Below, piece after piece: positions 18,258 to 26,687 of a stretch of 64,000 nt of DNA (position 1 is its first letter; the number at the start of each line of letters is the position of its first letter). This DNA comes from CAZAQV01 sp964487255 (GTDB lineage: Bacteria > Myxococcota_A > Polyangia > Polyangiales > CAZAQV01), in the NCBI GenBank assembly GCA_964487255.1, contig CAZAQV010000002.1, forward strand, positions 124,001 to 188,000. The letters run 5' to 3'. The translations under genes and the position numbers were made by a program. Under the pieces are notes generated by a model, which was not told the origin of the DNA, did not search any database, and worked only from the letters and a program-made list of their open reading frames with translations.

Positions 18258-18590
18258 ATGATTCGCGATTGGAGCAAACGAAGATCGAAACAAGGATCGA
18301 CCAAAGGTCACCTGTTTTTCTGCTGGCAGGAAGGCCACTTCCACACTGTTCCACGGGGATACCGAGGCGGAGCGGAGGCCGTCGTGGCTTCCGCAAGAGC
18401 CCTTGACTACTGCCCACTCTGCAACCCCGATGCGCCCGTTCCAGGTTTCGACCTGAGTTGGGATGGCGGGATTCCCGAGGAGGGATACTGTGCCTCTTCA
18501 CGACGCCAATTCGCGAAAGTGTGTAGCTCAGTCAGAACGCCTGTAGATGTGGGTACTTACCACGGCGGTGCATGGCACTTATGCGTCTAG
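18258..18590 (+). CDS. Hypothetical small Cys-rich protein
   Basis: An excellent Shine-Dalgarno (AGGAGG, 6 bases before ATG 18258) defines a 110-residue cytoplasmic protein. It has a basic N-terminus (IRDWSKRRSKQGSTKGH) and scattered Cys/His (FFCWQEGHFHTVPRGYRGG, DYCPLCNPDAP, YCASS, GAWHLCV), suggesting metal binding. It has no signal peptide. It follows the RAYT gene by 64 bp and could be cotranscribed with it. Its stop codon overlaps the stop of the convergent lipoprotein gene. Family not recognised. Confidence 0.6.
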   Translation: MIRDWSKRRSKQGSTKGHLFFCWQEGHFHTVPRGYRGGAEAVVASARALDYCPLCNPDAPVPGFDLSWDGGIPEEGYCASSRRQFAKVCSSVRTPVDVGTYHGGAWHLCV

Positions 18591-19483
18591 GGACAAGAAA
18601 GCGCGGGGTTGAAGGCCGCAAACATGCCGTCTGGGTTCGCCATATTGAGCCAAACATGAAGCTCATAGTGCTCGGGCATACCTTCTTCATGACCAGGAAA
18701 AGGCCCTTCGAAAGTCTGCCCGAAAAGAACGGGCGCCTCTTCAACCGCATCGCTTGGCACGAGCCACTCTACCCCCACCAAACGGTCGCTCTCACCGCTG
18801 CTATCGAAAAGAAGAACTTGGGGTTTGGTTGCGTCAACCGTAGTGATGCTCTGGTTCACCCAGTGAACACCCATTGCCCCCATTCCCTCTTCTGCGACGC
18901 ATTCTTGTGTTGAGACATAACCTGCAGAAGTCGCATCATCGGAGGTGCTCAACGCCTCTGCCGCGCTGTGGGCTGCCTCAATATCTGCCCACCAACTTGG
19001 TGCACTGAGCGCGGGGTTAAAGCCCGCGAACATACCTTCTGGGTTTTCTTTGTAGAGCCATACGTGTAGCTCGTAGTGCTCGGGCATACCCTCTTCATGT
19101 CCGGGCATAGGCCCATCGAACGTCTGACCAAAAAGAACGGGTGCCTCTTCGACGGTGTCCGCCGGGACAACCCATTCCACACCAGCCAGCTCATAGGCGC
19201 CACTGTCGGTCACGTCATACATCAGTACATTGGGCGTCATCGGATCGATGGTTGTGATCGCGGGGTTGATGAAGTGAACACCCATCCCGCCCATGTTCGG
19301 CGCGGAGACATAGTGAAAGCCGCTAACAAAGCCTTCGGAAAGGGCCACCGAAAGATCCTCGTAGCGCTTGAGTTCGGTTTTCGCTATCTCAAGCTCGGTT
19401 GCTGGCTCTTCGTCGCCCGAGCAGCCGATGCCCAGCAACCCAACACAGGTGACAGCCAAAAGATAAGTGTACTTCGCGTTCAT
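18587..19483 (-). CDS. Lipoprotein with a tandemly duplicated domain
   Basis: The ATG at 19483 has GGAG 7 bases upstream and begins a signal sequence with lipobox LLGIGC. The 298-residue product contains two copies of a domain of about 100 residues. In copy 1, GGMGVHFINPAITTIDP leads to VEEAPVLFGQTFDGPMPGHE; in copy 2, GAMGVHWVNQSITTVDA leads to VEEAPVLFGQTFEGPFPGHE. Both end EHYELHVWLxxxNPxGMFAxFNPALS. The DNA copies are also very similar, so the duplication is recent or kept alike by conversion. The conserved HE/EH pattern could bind metal. The family is not one I can name. Confidence 0.72.
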   Translation of the reverse strand: MNAKYTYLLAVTCVGLLGIGCSGDEEPATELEIAKTELKRYEDLSVALSEGFVSGFHYVSAPNMGGMGVHFINPAITTIDPMTPNVLMYDVTDSGAYELAGVEWVVPADTVEEAPVLFGQTFDGPMPGHEEGMPEHYELHVWLYKENPEGMFAGFNPALSAPSWWADIEAAHSAAEALSTSDDATSAGYVSTQECVAEEGMGAMGVHWVNQSITTVDATKPQVLLFDSSGESDRLVGVEWLVPSDAVEEAPVLFGQTFEGPFPGHEEGMPEHYELHVWLNMANPDGMFAAFNPALSCP

Positions 19484-19716
19484 TCTTGTTCTCCAATCGA
19501 AAGCTCTTCGTCGCGCTTTTTGGTCGATGCTCGACCACATCTTGTTATCGCGCGGGGCTGTCTATCATGATGTGTTTGTGTCTGCCTAGTTTTTTCCCGC
19601 CGAACTTGGCAAGGCCAGGCGCACCTACACTTTCGGTACCACCTTGATGTTCCACTTTTGACTAGATAGTGGCGCGCCCTCAAGGGTCACGGAACATTGT
19701 GTTACAGTAGGGTCTT

Positions 19717-20931
19717 ATGGATCGTGAGGTCATGCGTATCGAGCTCGAACTCGGAGCATTGACGCGCCGTGTTGCAGATACGGCGAAGCTACTGCCAGCG
19801 CTGATCGCGGAAAACGGCTTTCGCGAACGACGGCGCTTGATCGCGTGTTTGCGCGCTGGGCGCGAACTGCACCCCAAATATCGGCTGACGCCGACGCGGG
19901 TGCCGGCCTGGGCGTGGCGCGCCCTCGATGGTGCACGAAACCTAGCCCGGCGCCACCCGGCCGAGGGTCTCTACCTCGCCCGCCTGGAAGAGCTTGAACT
20001 CGAACTGCGGATGATCGAAGTCCTTGGCCACGACAAACAGGTTCGACGCCTTTCCCTGCGCCGCTTCGGCGATGGCAGAACGCAGGTGCAGCTCGACGAC
20101 GGCAACGTGACGCTCCGAGACGTGGCCGAAGACATCCTTTCGAACGAGAGGTTTGACCGCCAAGAGACGATTTTGCCGGCCGAGGCCTTACCTGGCGAAC
20201 CTTCTTTTGCGGAGCTGATTCGCAAGGTTGCCGCATACGCGGGCATCGAGGTGGAGGTGCGAGTCGAGCCACGCCTGCCGTCCTCCGCAGCGGCAGGCGA
20301 TCGCGTCGTATTTATCCAAGACAGGTACTTCGCCGCGCGCGAAGCGCTCCGGCTCGCGGTGCACGAAGTCCTGGGCCACCTCGTCGCCGCGGCCAATGGT
20401 CGCGCGCAACCCATGAAACTCCTCGAGGTCGGGACGGCCAACTCGTTCGTCGATCAAGAGGGCATCGCACTCTGGCTCGAGGAGCACGCGGGGCTCATGG
20501 ACGGGCTACGTCGGCGCACGCTCGCGGCAAGAGTCGTCGCCGCAGATCGCATGCACGAAGGCGCACCGTTTGGGCGGGTCGTGCGCGAACTTCATCACGA
20601 ACTGGGGTTCGAGCCGCATGAGTCGGTTGCGATCGCAGAGCGCGCCTATCGGGGGGGTGGCGTGGCGCGGGACGTCGGCTACCTGCATGGCTTTTTACGC
20701 GTGCGGCGCGCACTCGGCAAAGCTGAGACCTGTGTCGACGAACTGCGCAGCGGCCGCGTGAGCCTCGACGCTTTGCCAGAGCTTCGCCGCCTCGCCAGCG
20801 AGGGCTGGTTTCGCGAGTCGGTCTACCGGCCGAGCTTGGTGTACAGCTTGGCGGCCACCGGGTCGGGGACGAGCCCCGAGATGTCACCACCAAGCGAAGC
20901 AACCTCTTTTACCAGCGTCGAACTCACGTAG
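19717..20931 (+). CDS. DUF1704 family putative metallopeptidase
   Basis: The 404-residue product carries the zinc-peptidase signature of DUF1704 (related to the eukaryotic MATCAP tubulin carboxypeptidases): LAVHEVLGHLVAAANGRAQP (HEVLGH, about residues 214-219), then SFVDQEGIALWLEE, where the Glu is the likely third ligand, and AERAYRGGGVARDVGYLHGF. The N-terminal half is helical and Arg-rich. No signal peptide is seen, so it is probably cytoplasmic. The last 36 codons run antisense over the end of coaD (109 bp overlap). That tail (SGTSPEMSPPSEATSFTSVEL) looks non-conserved and may be a 3' extension gained by loss of an earlier stop. Confidence 0.75.
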   Translation: MDREVMRIELELGALTRRVADTAKLLPALIAENGFRERRRLIACLRAGRELHPKYRLTPTRVPAWAWRALDGARNLARRHPAEGLYLARLEELELELRMIEVLGHDKQVRRLSLRRFGDGRTQVQLDDGNVTLRDVAEDILSNERFDRQETILPAEALPGEPSFAELIRKVAAYAGIEVEVRVEPRLPSSAAAGDRVVFIQDRYFAAREALRLAVHEVLGHLVAAANGRAQPMKLLEVGTANSFVDQEGIALWLEEHAGLMDGLRRRTLAARVVAADRMHEGAPFGRVVRELHHELGFEPHESVAIAERAYRGGGVARDVGYLHGFLRVRRALGKAETCVDELRSGRVSLDALPELRRLASEGWFRESVYRPSLVYSLAATGSGTSPEMSPPSEATSFTSVELT

Positions 20932-21302
20932 AAGTAGTCGTCATTGGCCATGATGAAAACCGTGCGCACGCCCTCGTTTAGGCGTCGGTTCATGTTCGCC
21001 ATCTGCAGCTCGTACTCGAAATCAGCTACCGCTCGAAGTCCGCGCAGAACGACCTGCACATTGCGCGCCCGGCAATAGTCGACCAGCAGTCCTTCAAAAC
21101 GGTCGACTTCGACGCGGGACTCGTCGGAAAAGGTCTCGCGAATCATCTCCATGCGCTCCTCCACCGAGAAGAACGCTTGTTTCTTTGGGTTGTGAAGCAC
21201 CGCGACCAGAACCTTCTCGAACGCGACCAACCCACTTTTGATGATGTCGACATGCCCGTTGGTGATTGGGTCGAAGGAGCCTGGGTAGATCGCAATGGTC
21301 AT
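20823..21302 (-). CDS. coaD: Pantetheine-phosphate adenylyltransferase
   Basis: CoaD makes dephospho-CoA from 4'-phosphopantetheine and ATP, the fourth step of CoA synthesis. The 159-residue product has the standard length and motifs: AIYPGSFDPITNGHVDII (with the T/HxGH nucleotidyltransferase motif), VLRGLRAVADFEYELQMANM and FYVSSTLVKEVASLGGD (ISSTxIR-like). It is the last gene of the DUF1285-rsmD-coaD cluster; its ATG overlaps the rsmD stop by 4 bp. Pairing with rsmD is widely conserved. Confidence 0.96.
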   Translation of the reverse strand: MTIAIYPGSFDPITNGHVDIIKSGLVAFEKVLVAVLHNPKKQAFFSVEERMEMIRETFSDESRVEVDRFEGLLVDYCRARNVQVVLRGLRAVADFEYELQMANMNRRLNEGVRTVFIMANDDYFYVSSTLVKEVASLGGDISGLVPDPVAAKLYTKLGR

Positions 21303-21868
21303 GAAGCCTCGAACCGCGCCAGGGTAACGCGTGTATCACCATAACGATAGACGCGATCTGAAATGAACGAATCAGGCAGCTCCACGGGCTGTTTTTGTGC
21401 GGTTTCGATCGCGATCCACGCACCGGGCGCGAGTGCCTCGTCGGCCGCCAGGCTCTGCAGCAAAGGTGCGATCAGATCCGCCTGCGTATAGGGCGGGTCG
21501 AGCAGAACCAACGTGGCCCTGTGGTGATCGGTCGAGAAGCTGCGCCGCAAATCACATTGCTGGACGCTCGCGCGCTCGGCCAAGCCAAGAGACGCGATGT
21601 CCTCGGTGATGGTCTGTAATGTGCGACGGTCATGGTCGACGAACAACGCCCACTGTGCGCCACGTGAAAGCGCCTCGAAGCCGAGTGCGCCGGTGCCTGC
21701 GAAAAGGTCGTACACGCGGGCGCCTTCGACCGCATCGCGGCTGGTGAGAATCGAAAAGATCGCTTCACGCACGCGCTCGCTGGTTGGGCGTCGGTCGGGA
21801 CCGCCTCGTCCCTTGAGGCGCCGTCCCCGGAGCGTGCCCCCCGTGATGCGTAAACCCGTCACGGCCAA
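21299..21868 (-). CDS. rsmD: 16S rRNA (guanine(966)-N(2))-methyltransferase RsmD
   Basis: RsmD methylates G966 of 16S rRNA in the 30S subunit. The 189-residue product shows ITGGTLRGRRLKG, PTSERVREAIFSIL, SAM motif I VYDLFAGTGALGFEALSRG, FVDHDRRTL and the catalytic motif IV LLDPPYTQ. It overlaps the upstream DUF1285 gene by 10 bp and coaD by 4 bp, so the three genes are probably one translationally coupled unit. Confidence 0.95.
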   Translation of the reverse strand: MAVTGLRITGGTLRGRRLKGRGGPDRRPTSERVREAIFSILTSRDAVEGARVYDLFAGTGALGFEALSRGAQWALFVDHDRRTLQTITEDIASLGLAERASVQQCDLRRSFSTDHHRATLVLLDPPYTQADLIAPLLQSLAADEALAPGAWIAIETAQKQPVELPDSFISDRVYRYGDTRVTLARFEAS

Positions 21869-22329
21869 CTCTTGGTTGGAACCACGAGTCTTTCGCCCGA
21901 AAATACGAACGTGGCGGGCTCGTCGGCGACGAGATACTCGCCCAGCTTGAACTGGGCCTGTGAAGAAAAGCGTGCCTCCAGATCGCCACGAACACGACAG
22001 TAGAGGTGTCCCTGATCGAGCCAGAGCGTGCTCGGCCGAAGCGCCTCTTCGTGCCCGCCCGAAAGAATGAGCGTTGGGAAAGGCTCCTCGGGGCGCACAC
22101 GGCGCACCGTGTAGGGACTGCCCTCCAGCCTAAAGTAGGCCCAATTGATGTCATTTTTGAGGCAAAAACGCCCATCTTCGGCGCGCTCAATCCAGCTGTC
22201 GAGCGCTTCGACGAGCCGCCGATGGGTGATCGGGTCGTCGCCATTGAACCACCGGCCTTTGGCATCCCGTCGAATAGCGGTCTCGCGCGTGCGTCCCTTC
22301 AAGAGTGCACCAGGGTCCATGCCTCGCAT
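21859..22329 (-). CDS. DUF1285-like protein
   Basis: A 156-residue cytoplasmic protein. RDAKGRWFNGDDPITHRRLV at the N-terminus, followed by EDGRFCLKNDINWAYFRLEG and beta strands (GHLYCRVRGDLEARFSSQAQ), matches the DUF1285 pattern (GxWxxxxxPIxHxxLxxxF then a small beta barrel). The function of the family is unknown. It is the first gene of the cluster with rsmD and coaD. The start could also be the ATG three codons later. Confidence 0.65.
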   Translation of the reverse strand: MRGMDPGALLKGRTRETAIRRDAKGRWFNGDDPITHRRLVEALDSWIERAEDGRFCLKNDINWAYFRLEGSPYTVRRVRPEEPFPTLILSGGHEEALRPSTLWLDQGHLYCRVRGDLEARFSSQAQFKLGEYLVADEPATFVFSGERLVVPTKSWP

Positions 22330-22445
22330 TCTACCACACCGCCCTACCCCAAAAATCCGGGTTTTTCAGGGGGCGTGTTAGAATTGGTGCTGGCGAACAC
22401 GACCCCGAAGGCCGACGTCGTCAACGATCGTAGAGCAGCAAGAAG

Positions 22446-25400
22446 TTGAAGAATCTGAAGTCATGGGTGCCACAGAAGCCGCGACGCGGTCGTCTCGTGC
22501 TCCTCGCTGCCGTGGCGCTGATCTTCCTCGCGCTCACCTCGGCGTACGTGTTCTCGCAAACGCATTGGGGACGACAGCGACTCAAAGAGGTCGCCATCGA
22601 AACCATCAAGTCCGAACTCGGTCTCGACGCCACCTTTGCGGACATGCAAGTTGGCGTTTTTCCCCCACGCATCCAGGCATTCGGCATTACGCTCGACGAC
22701 CCTGAACACGGTTCGTTCGCATCTGCCGACGAGCTGGAGATCCGCCCGTCCTTGTGGGCGGTTTTTATGGGCGGCGTGGACCTCGATCGGATCACCCTTA
22801 AGGGCCCCACACTCTACTTGCTGATGGAAGACGGCGAGATCGTCAACCTGCCCAAACCCAAAGACACGCCGAGTGGTGGTGAGGTCGACGTTCCCTTCGA
22901 GCACCTAACGATTGAAGGTGCCCACGTACGAATGGACATCGTCCCGCTCGGTGACGCCGAACTCGAGGGCGTGAACGCCGAACTCTCGCGCGCAGGTTAT
23001 CAAAAGATCGAACTCTCGCTTGAGGTGGCTGGCGGGGCTTTCCGACATGCAAAAGGCATCGAAAAAGTCCAAGGCGCAATGCTGCGAGGAGAGGCGAGCC
23101 CGGAGCAGATCGAGGTCAACCGCTTCGCCTTCGTGTCGCCTTTCGTGAAACTCTATCTGCAGGACGGCCGCCTGGCTTTCCCGATCGGTAGCGACTACCA
23201 GGGTCAGGCTCGCACTCGCATCAACCTTGCCCACGTGCACAACCTACCGCACGGCCTCGCGCTGCCGCCGATGCGCGGAGTGATCGACGTCCAAGGCGAG
23301 ATCGAGCGCACCGAAGAAGGGCCGGTGACCGAAGGACTTCTCGTCGTCGAGGAGGGGCAAATCGACCAGTGGGGTCTGGGTAACATCACGCTTCCGTGGA
23401 AGGCCGACACCAAGCGCATCAAGATCGAGGACGGCATCGCGCAACTGATCGCAGGCGGCGGGACAGTCGGCGTCGGTGCCGAGCTCAAACTCGACGATTC
23501 GCTGAGCCTCGAAGCAAAGCTTAACCTCAAGGACATCGAGTTTCACAAACTCATGGGCCAACTCGGGGTTTCACAGAACGCCATCGTCCAATGGACGCTC
23601 AGCGGTTCGGCCGGCATCAAAGGCACGCTCGACCCGCTGCAGCTCGACGGTCCGATCAAGGTCGACACGCGCGACTTTAAGGTCACCAATGGCCCGTGGC
23701 ATAGCTCCGAATCGGTGCGCATTATTTCGGTGCCCACTGCAAACGTCGCCGGCATGGTTCGCGTGCGACCCGATGCCCTTCGCTTTGACCGTCTCAGTGC
23801 TCAGACCCCAAAGTCACGGCTGCGCGGCAGCGTCAAGCTCGGGTTTGACAACGACCTTCACGTGGAGGTCGCTTCCAACGACCTCGACGTGAGTGACCCC
23901 AGCCCACTTCTCGAGTTTCCGCTGGCGGGCAAAGGCAGTGCGCGCATTGAAGTGAGCGGAACGTTTCAAGACCCACAAGTCGCGGGACACATGAAGCTCG
24001 ACGACTTCGCGTTCAACACCTTCCCACTCGGCAACGTCGAGTCCGACGTTCGACTCGAACACGGAGGCCTCGCCGTACGCTTCCCTTCCGTGACCATGAA
24101 GAAGCGCGACAGTTCTCTGGTGGCCAAAGATTTTGTGCTCGACTTCCGCGACGAGCGTTTTTTGACGACCGCCAACATCAAAGCGGAAAAGCTCGCGCTC
24201 GCCGACTTTTACCACATCTTCCATTTCGAAGATGACGAGCGCTTTGAACCCTTTCAGGGGCATGTCGCCGGCGATATCGACGTCAAGTACACCCGCGGAT
24301 TCCCGGGAGACAAACCGAGTGGCACGATGGTCACAGACCTCGATCTGAGCGTTCCCGACGCGGTTCTCAACGGCTACGCGTTCGAGCGCGGGCTGTTCAA
24401 GGGACAATGGCGCTGGATTCACTGGGACCGCGGATACCAAGGAGGAATCTTGACGGTCAACGAAGCGGTGTTGAAGAAAAAGCGACTCGGCCAAGCCAAG
24501 GAGGGCGAGTCGCTTCGCGCCTCACAGCAAGGCACGGTTCAGCTCTCGGGCAAGATGGACCTCGGCGGAAAGCTCAACATGAACGTGGCTGCCGATCGCA
24601 TCCGTATCGCGAACACCGAGGGGCTCGCCGACCGGATGCCCGGCGTCAGTGGTGTGTTCGGGATGGTCGGGCGGGTCAAAGGCACGGCTGCGGTCCCCTA
24701 TGCCGACATGGACGTCGATATTTCCGACTTGACATACCAGAACGTGCCGCTCGGAAGCGGACGCGCGTACGTGCGCCTTACCGACCGCGACGATCCGTGG
24801 ATCCAAGCTGCCGCCAAATGGGACCCACGAACACCTCCGAGTGACGCCCAATGCGGCGCCGCGCGAGCCGGTTTCTACCACGGTCGTTGGCCTGCTGACC
24901 CTCCTGTGCGCACCAAGGACGGCCCGCAGCCGGCGCTCGAAAAGCCGATGGCGTTCGTCATTTGTGGCAAGGGACTCGACCAGCGGCTCACGGTCGACAT
25001 GGCGATCGGCCGCACCAGCACCTTGCCGCTGCGAGGCCGCCTGCGCATGCGGGATTTTTCGCTCAATGGTCTCGCAAACCGCTGGCTCGATCCTAGTAGC
25101 GGAGGCCGCGTCACGGGCGAGTTCTTTTTTGACGGCGGCGGCATGAAGGACTTCGAGCATTGGAACGGCTATGCACACTTCGACACGCTGGCCCTTCACA
25201 GCGGTGACGTGGATGTCCGCAACGACGGCCCTGTTCAGGTGACCTTCGACGGCGGCGACTACAAGTTTGAGCGCGCACATTTTCTGGGTCCGTCATCGGA
25301 TCTAACCCTGCGTGGCGGCGGCCAAATCGGTGGCGCCATCGCGACATCCATCCTCGCGGAGACCGACCTATCCCTGCTCCAAACGCTTTCTCCGATGGTT

Positions 25401-26687
25401 CGCGACGCGGGTGGCAAGCTCAAACTCGAGCTACGGCTGAGCGGCATGCCGACCGATCCCGAGGTGATCGGAATCGCCGAACTGGAGAACGGCGAACTTG
25501 CGGTCGCTTCGTTTAGCGAAAGGCTCAGCGACCTAAACGGCAAAGTGCGCTTCTCGTCGCGCAGGGTGAGCATCGAAGCCTTCGAGGCTGAGTTCGCCGG
25601 CGGACGAGTGCGCATCTCGGGAGACGCCAAGCTTCGCGACCTCTCGCTTCACGAGTACGACTTACGAATACAAGGCGAAGATTTCGTTCTGCACCCGGCA
25701 ACCGGCGTTGAGGTAGCCGGTGACACGGACCTTCGCTTGCGCTGGCAAGACGGCGAGCGTCTGCCGGTGCTGAGCGGCATCGTGGACCTCGACCGTGTGG
25801 TCTACTCGCGCCCCATGGTGCTCCTACAGAACTTGAGCTTGGGTGAACTCTCGAAACAGAAGCGCACCGACTATTCGCAGTACTTTGCCCACAAAGATCG
25901 ACTGGCACTCAACATTCGCATCCGCGCGCAAGACAATATTCGCATCGCCAACAATGTCATCGATGCCGAACTGCGTATCCAAGACGATGAACAACCGTTT
26001 CGCATCGTGGGAACGGACCAACGTTTTGGCGCACTCGGCTCGCTCGAGATCACACGCGGCACGTTCTTGTTCCGAAATGTCAACTTTGACATTCGGCGCG
26101 GCATCATCGACTTCGATGATCCGACGAAACTTTCTCCCAACTTTAACGTCGAGGCGCAAACCGAGATTCGACGCACCACGGGCCTTGGACCCAGCTGGCG
26201 GATTTCGCTTCGTTTGTATGGCAGTAGCGAAACCTTCCGGCTTGAGACCTCGAGTGAACCCGCCCTCTCCCAAGAGGACATTGTACTGCTCCTGACCATG
26301 GGTATGACCCGTGCCGAGGCTGATCAATTGCAGACGGGCGACCTCACGGGCACGGCGGCACTCGAAGCGCTGGCGACCGTGACGGGCATCAATCGTGAAG
26401 TGCGGCGTGCGGTCCCGATCATCGACGATTTTCAGATTTCCTCGCAGTATTCGCCGGTCACGAACCAACCCGAGCCCAAAATCACGGTGGGTAAGCGACT
26501 TTCCGACCGTTTGAGGATGAGCGCCTCCACCGGTCTCGGCGATTCTCGACAGATTCAGACCGCGCTTGAGTGGCGCCTCAGCGATCAAACCAGCATTCAG
26601 ACTGCTTACGACAATATCAATGCTGAAACCGCCTCATCTTTGGGTAACATCGGCCTCGATATCCGGTGGAGACTCGAGTTCAAATAA
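22446..26687 (+). CDS. tamB: Translocation and assembly module protein TamB
   Basis: TamB is an AsmA-like inner-membrane-anchored periplasmic bridge protein thought to carry phospholipids or help outer-membrane protein assembly with an Omp85 partner. The 1413-residue product has an N-terminal anchor (LVLLAAVALIFLALTSAYVF), a very long repetitive beta-rich middle (DLDVSDPSPLLEFPLAG, GKMDLGGKLNM, and similar beta-taco repeats) and the conserved DUF490 end: GTFLFRNVNFDIRRGIIDFD, SLRLYGSSETFRLETSSEPA, EDIVLLLTMGMTRAEADQL and a C-terminal DQTSIQTAYDN...LDIRWRLEFK. The TTG start follows AAGAAG. The 3' end overlaps the BamA-like gene by 22 bp, which suggests coupling. Confidence 0.92.
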   Translation: MKNLKSWVPQKPRRGRLVLLAAVALIFLALTSAYVFSQTHWGRQRLKEVAIETIKSELGLDATFADMQVGVFPPRIQAFGITLDDPEHGSFASADELEIRPSLWAVFMGGVDLDRITLKGPTLYLLMEDGEIVNLPKPKDTPSGGEVDVPFEHLTIEGAHVRMDIVPLGDAELEGVNAELSRAGYQKIELSLEVAGGAFRHAKGIEKVQGAMLRGEASPEQIEVNRFAFVSPFVKLYLQDGRLAFPIGSDYQGQARTRINLAHVHNLPHGLALPPMRGVIDVQGEIERTEEGPVTEGLLVVEEGQIDQWGLGNITLPWKADTKRIKIEDGIAQLIAGGGTVGVGAELKLDDSLSLEAKLNLKDIEFHKLMGQLGVSQNAIVQWTLSGSAGIKGTLDPLQLDGPIKVDTRDFKVTNGPWHSSESVRIISVPTANVAGMVRVRPDALRFDRLSAQTPKSRLRGSVKLGFDNDLHVEVASNDLDVSDPSPLLEFPLAGKGSARIEVSGTFQDPQVAGHMKLDDFAFNTFPLGNVESDVRLEHGGLAVRFPSVTMKKRDSSLVAKDFVLDFRDERFLTTANIKAEKLALADFYHIFHFEDDERFEPFQGHVAGDIDVKYTRGFPGDKPSGTMVTDLDLSVPDAVLNGYAFERGLFKGQWRWIHWDRGYQGGILTVNEAVLKKKRLGQAKEGESLRASQQGTVQLSGKMDLGGKLNMNVAADRIRIANTEGLADRMPGVSGVFGMVGRVKGTAAVPYADMDVDISDLTYQNVPLGSGRAYVRLTDRDDPWIQAAAKWDPRTPPSDAQCGAARAGFYHGRWPADPPVRTKDGPQPALEKPMAFVICGKGLDQRLTVDMAIGRTSTLPLRGRLRMRDFSLNGLANRWLDPSSGGRVTGEFFFDGGGMKDFEHWNGYAHFDTLALHSGDVDVRNDGPVQVTFDGGDYKFERAHFLGPSSDLTLRGGGQIGGAIATSILAETDLSLLQTLSPMVRDAGGKLKLELRLSGMPTDPEVIGIAELENGELAVASFSERLSDLNGKVRFSSRRVSIEAFEAEFAGGRVRISGDAKLRDLSLHEYDLRIQGEDFVLHPATGVEVAGDTDLRLRWQDGERLPVLSGIVDLDRVVYSRPMVLLQNLSLGELSKQKRTDYSQYFAHKDRLALNIRIRAQDNIRIANNVIDAELRIQDDEQPFRIVGTDQRFGALGSLEITRGTFLFRNVNFDIRRGIIDFDDPTKLSPNFNVEAQTEIRRTTGLGPSWRISLRLYGSSETFRLETSSEPALSQEDIVLLLTMGMTRAEADQLQTGDLTGTAALEALATVTGINREVRRAVPIIDDFQISSQYSPVTNQPEPKITVGKRLSDRLRMSASTGLGDSRQIQTALEWRLSDQTSIQTAYDNINAETASSLGNIGLDIRWRLEFK

